A DNA stretch of 5,711 bases, taken from assembly GCA_016191715.1 (NCBI GenBank), contig JACPVN010000160.1, positions 1 through 5,711 of the forward strand, written 5' to 3'. Positions 3,045 to 5,711 of the stretch are shown one piece after another. The position numbers and the translations under genes were made by a program. Source of the stretch: Ignavibacteriota bacterium. Lineage in GTDB: Bacteria > Bacteroidota > Ignavibacteria > UBA10030 > SZUA-254. Under the pieces are notes generated by a model. It had not been told where the DNA came from. It did not search any database and saw only the letters and a program-made list of their open reading frames with translations. The first letter of the stretch is position 1. Every line of letters starts with the position of its first letter.

Positions 3045-5546
3045 ATGGAAGGAAATTTTTCCAACAGAGTTCAAGATGTCATCAGATTAAGCCGCGAAGA
3101 GGCGCTCCGGCTTGGACACGATTACATCGGGACCGAACACCTGCTTCTCGGCATCATCCGTGAAGGCGAAGGAATCGCTGTTAAAATCCTTCGCAATCTG
3201 GGTGTTGATTTATACAAATTAAAAAAAGCGGTCGAAGATACGGTTCGCACTTCGGGCGGAACACTTACCATCGGGAACATACCGTTGACGAAGCAAGCCG
3301 AGAAGGTGTTGAAGATTACCTATCTCGAAGCAAAGTTGTATAAGTCCGATGTCATCGGCACCGAGCATCTGTTGCTTTCGCTTCTGCGTGATGATGATAA
3401 TATCGCGGCGCAAATTCTTCACCAGTACAATGTTCATTATGATGTTGTCCGGAATGAACTCGATAATATTATCAGCGGAAAACCCTCCACACCGCCGCCG
3501 CAACCACAGGCAGAACGACGAACGGAAAAATCCAAAACACCGGTGCTTGATAATTTCGGACGCGACCTGACGAAACTTGCACTCGAAGATAAACTTGACC
3601 CGGTCATCGGTCGTGAAAAAGAAATCGAACGCGTTGCTCAGGTTCTCAGCCGGAGAAAGAAAAACAATCCCGTGCTTATTGGTGAACCGGGTGTTGGGAA
3701 GACTGCGATTGCAGAAGGACTTGCACTTAGAATTATTCAGAAAAAAGTTTCCCGCGTTCTTCATGATAAGCGCGTTGTTACACTCGACCTTGCCGCGCTT
3801 GTTGCCGGAACAAAATACCGCGGTCAGTTTGAAGAACGAATGAAAGCGGTGATGAATGAATTGGAAAAAGCAAAAGATGTCATCCTCTTCATTGATGAAT
3901 TGCATACCATCGTTGGTGCGGGCGGGGCGTCCGGTTCACTCGATGCATCGAATATGTTCAAGCCGGCGTTGGCGCGGGGAGATTTACAGTGCATCGGTGC
4001 AACCACGCTCGATGAGTACCGACAGTACATCGAAAAAGACGGAGCGCTCGACCGTCGCTTCCAGAAAATTATGGTTGAACCGACAAGCGTTGATGAAACT
4101 ATTCAGATTCTCAGTAGCATCAAACATAAATATGAAGAACATCATAATGTCCGTTACTCCGATGAGGCGATAGAATCATCTGTTCGTCTCAGCGACCGGT
4201 ACATCACCGACCGATATTTGCCTGACAAGGCAATAGACGTGATGGATGAAGCTGGTTCACGGATTCATCTTTCCAACATTCACGTTCCAAAGGAAATACT
4301 TGAGTTGGAAGGGGAAGTGGAAAAAATCCGTCAGTCAAAAAATCAGGTTGTCAAAAGCCAGAACTTTGAAGAAGCCGCTCGTCTGCGCGACATGGAAAAG
4401 AAACTTCTCAGTGACCTTGAAATTGCAAAGCGTGAGTGGGAACTGCGCGCGCAGGAAACCATCTACGAAGTAACGGAAGAATCCATTGCTGATGTGGTTT
4501 CGATGATTACGGGAATTCCGATGAACCGCATCGCACAATCCGAATCGGAAAAATTACTGAAGATGGATGTTGCGCTCAAAGGTTCCGTCGTCGGGCAGGA
4601 TGAGGCGCTCATCAAACTGAGCAAAGCAATTCGGCGAACGCGTGCAGGATTGAAAGATCCGAAACGTCCCATCGGCTCATTTATCTTTTTGGGACCGACA
4701 GGCGTTGGAAAAACGGAACTTGCAAAAGCACTTGCGCGATATTTATTTGATTCGGAAGAAGCGTTGGTGCGAATTGATATGAGCGAGTACATGGAAAAGT
4801 TCAGTGTGTCGCGACTTGTCGGCGCTCCGCCCGGATACGTCGGCTACGAAGAAGGCGGTCAACTGACCGAGAAAGTTCGTCGCAAGCCATACTCTGTAGT
4901 TCTGCTTGATGAAATCGAAAAAGCGCATCCCGATGTCTTCAACATTCTTCTGCAAGTGTTTGATGATGGAATTTTAACCGATAGTCTCGGTCGCCGTGTT
5001 GATTTCAAGAATACAATTATTATCATGACATCAAACATCGGCGCGCGGGAAATCAAACCGAAGGGTGGCGGGTTCGGGTTCGGCATTGAAACTCCGACCG
5101 ACAACTACACTTCGATGAAGTCCACCATTGAAGACGCACTTCGTCGTGTGTTCAACCCGGAATTTCTCAATCGCATTGATGAGACAATTGTTTTCCACAG
5201 TCTCACACGCGAGCACATTTCCGACATCATTGATATTCAGATGAAAGAAATCTCCAAGCGACTAACGCAGATGAAAATAACAATGCAGATGACGAAACAG
5301 GCGAGGGAGTTTTTGGTTGGTAAAGGATACGACCCTGCGTTCGGTGCAAGACCACTGAAACGAGCGTTACAAAAATTTGTCGAAGATCCGATTGCTGAAG
5401 AAATTCTCCGCAACAAGTTCAGTGAACATAGCATTGTGAAAATCAAATTCAATAAGAAAACAGAAGACTTACGGTTTGTAGAAGGAAATTCTGAAAAGAA
5501 ACAGGGCGTACAAACCGAAGAACCTGAAAGTGAAGTGGTTTCATAA
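3045..5546 (+). CDS. clpC: ClpC, Hsp100 AAA+ unfoldase of the ClpCP protease
   Basis: The 833-residue protein is a complete class I Hsp100 unfoldase, which threads substrates into a ClpP peptidase in the cytoplasm. Two Clp_N repeats (about 5-60 and 80-140) each keep the GTEH motif (E31, E107), corresponding to the phosphoarginine-binding glutamates of Bacillus ClpC. The first AAA+ module has Walker A GEPGVGKT (213-220), pore loop KYRG (257-260) and Walker B ILFIDE (280-285). A short middle domain with a UVR-type FEEAARLRDMEKKL motif (441-454) marks ClpC rather than ClpB, which has a much longer coiled coil. The second module has GPTGVGKT (550-557), pore loop GYVG (597-600), LLDE (620-623), sensor TSN (662-664), R710 and GARP (767-770). 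GFGFG (676-680) occupies the ClpP-docking loop position. I chose the ATG at 3045 because it gives the family N-terminus; the frame is open 69 codons further upstream. No Shine-Dalgarno site is evident. No ctsR or mcsAB is adjacent. Confidence 0.97.
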   Translation: MEGNFSNRVQDVIRLSREEALRLGHDYIGTEHLLLGIIREGEGIAVKILRNLGVDLYKLKKAVEDTVRTSGGTLTIGNIPLTKQAEKVLKITYLEAKLYKSDVIGTEHLLLSLLRDDDNIAAQILHQYNVHYDVVRNELDNIISGKPSTPPPQPQAERRTEKSKTPVLDNFGRDLTKLALEDKLDPVIGREKEIERVAQVLSRRKKNNPVLIGEPGVGKTAIAEGLALRIIQKKVSRVLHDKRVVTLDLAALVAGTKYRGQFEERMKAVMNELEKAKDVILFIDELHTIVGAGGASGSLDASNMFKPALARGDLQCIGATTLDEYRQYIEKDGALDRRFQKIMVEPTSVDETIQILSSIKHKYEEHHNVRYSDEAIESSVRLSDRYITDRYLPDKAIDVMDEAGSRIHLSNIHVPKEILELEGEVEKIRQSKNQVVKSQNFEEAARLRDMEKKLLSDLEIAKREWELRAQETIYEVTEESIADVVSMITGIPMNRIAQSESEKLLKMDVALKGSVVGQDEALIKLSKAIRRTRAGLKDPKRPIGSFIFLGPTGVGKTELAKALARYLFDSEEALVRIDMSEYMEKFSVSRLVGAPPGYVGYEEGGQLTEKVRRKPYSVVLLDEIEKAHPDVFNILLQVFDDGILTDSLGRRVDFKNTIIIMTSNIGAREIKPKGGGFGFGIETPTDNYTSMKSTIEDALRRVFNPEFLNRIDETIVFHSLTREHISDIIDIQMKEISKRLTQMKITMQMTKQAREFLVGKGYDPAFGARPLKRALQKFVEDPIAEEILRNKFSEHSIVKIKFNKKTEDLRFVEGNSEKKQGVQTEEPESEVVS

Positions 5547-5569
5547 CCGCTACTACGGGACAATGTCAC

Positions 5570-5601
5570 CCTCGTCTGAGAATATCCGGACGAGGTTTTT
5601 T
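5570..5601 (+). terminator. Rho-independent terminator of clpC
   Basis: Arms CCTCGTC (5570-5576) and GACGAGG (5589-5595) pair perfectly, with a further U-G pair inside and a 10-base loop. Six T residues follow at once (5596-5601). It begins 23 bases after the clpC stop codon and ends a single-gene transcript. Confidence 0.88.
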
Positions 5602-5628
5602 ATTTCACGTAATTGATTGAGGAATGAT

Positions 5629-5685
5629 ATGATAAATAATTCCGGTCGGATCAAAACATCATACGTGCAAGTCTTTTTTTTGTAA
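5629..5685 (+). CDS. Possible 18-codon leader ORF
   Basis: An ATG at 5629-5631 opens an 18-codon frame ending in TAA at 5683-5685. GAGG (5619-5622) stands 6 bases upstream, one of the better Shine-Dalgarno-like sites in the window. The peptide (begins MINNSGRIK, ends VFFL) resembles nothing I know and shows no run of one regulatory amino acid. It may be chance. Confidence 0.12.
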   Translation: MINNSGRIKTSYVQVFFL

Positions 5686-5700
5686 TTCCCAAAATAAACA

Positions 5701-5711
5701 ATGAGCGAACA
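5701..5711 (+). CDS. Possible start of the next gene, cut by the window edge
   Basis: ATG-AGC-GAA follows an A-rich stretch about 100 bases after the clpC terminator, a typical distance for the next gene. Only three full codons are visible and there is no Shine-Dalgarno site, so this rests on position and the MSE start alone. Confidence 0.25.

Noticed and set aside
3219..3905. 228-codon minus-strand frame antisense to clpC
   Set aside because: Its F-, C- and R-rich composition is what the complement of a biased coding strand gives, and clpC is certain on the other strand.

Overview
The window looks like chromosomal DNA from a bacterium of the Bacteroidota/Chlorobiota/Ignavibacteriota (FCB) neighbourhood. 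Three things suggest this. The truncated secreted protein at the left edge has the GWN...GYWVK pattern and an LLHA/Q-type signal peptide common in that group. The DUF5618-like gene belongs to a family I know mainly from Bacteroidota. Several upstream regions fit the TTTG-N19-TAnnTTTG promoter pattern better than classical sigma-70, although clpC has a good sigma-70-like promoter. The lineage is an inference from these features, not a search result.

Layout from left to right. (1) 1-247, minus: the N-terminus of a secreted protein that runs off the window. (2) 404-1054: a small cassette-like block. A DUF5618-like four-helix protein (488-907, minus) is bracketed by two elements of 77-78 bp, each bounded by inverted copies of a short motif of the form AAGTG-CGACT-CACTT. 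(3) 1208-2398, minus: an AAA_14/DUF4143 ATPase with a complete Walker A/B module and a C-terminal PDDEXK-like nuclease motif. Its promoter region holds two tandem 22-bp palindromes. (4) 2452-2756: no gene, but several hairpins, degenerate repeat copies and a possible decayed tRNA copy. (5) 2757-2828, minus: tRNA-Asn(GUU) with a terminator hairpin behind it. The 5' end of the tRNA is repeated on both sides. (6) 2829-3044: a hairpin-rich spacer and the clpC promoter with an adjacent palindrome. (7) 3045-5546, plus: clpC, a full-length Hsp100 unfoldase (833 aa), closed by a strong terminator. (8) 5603-5711: a spacer and perhaps the first codons of the next gene.

The housekeeping part is tRNA-Asn and clpC, transcribed divergently from a shared spacer. 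ClpC would supply unfolded substrates to a ClpP peptidase encoded elsewhere; no ctsR, mcsA or mcsB lies in the window. The two genes to the left look like independently acquired single-gene accessory modules, each with its own palindromic DNA. No CRISPR array, insertion sequence transposase, integrase or rRNA is present. The best candidates for something undescribed are the paired short-repeat elements around the DUF5618 gene and the double palindrome in front of the ATPase/nuclease gene.
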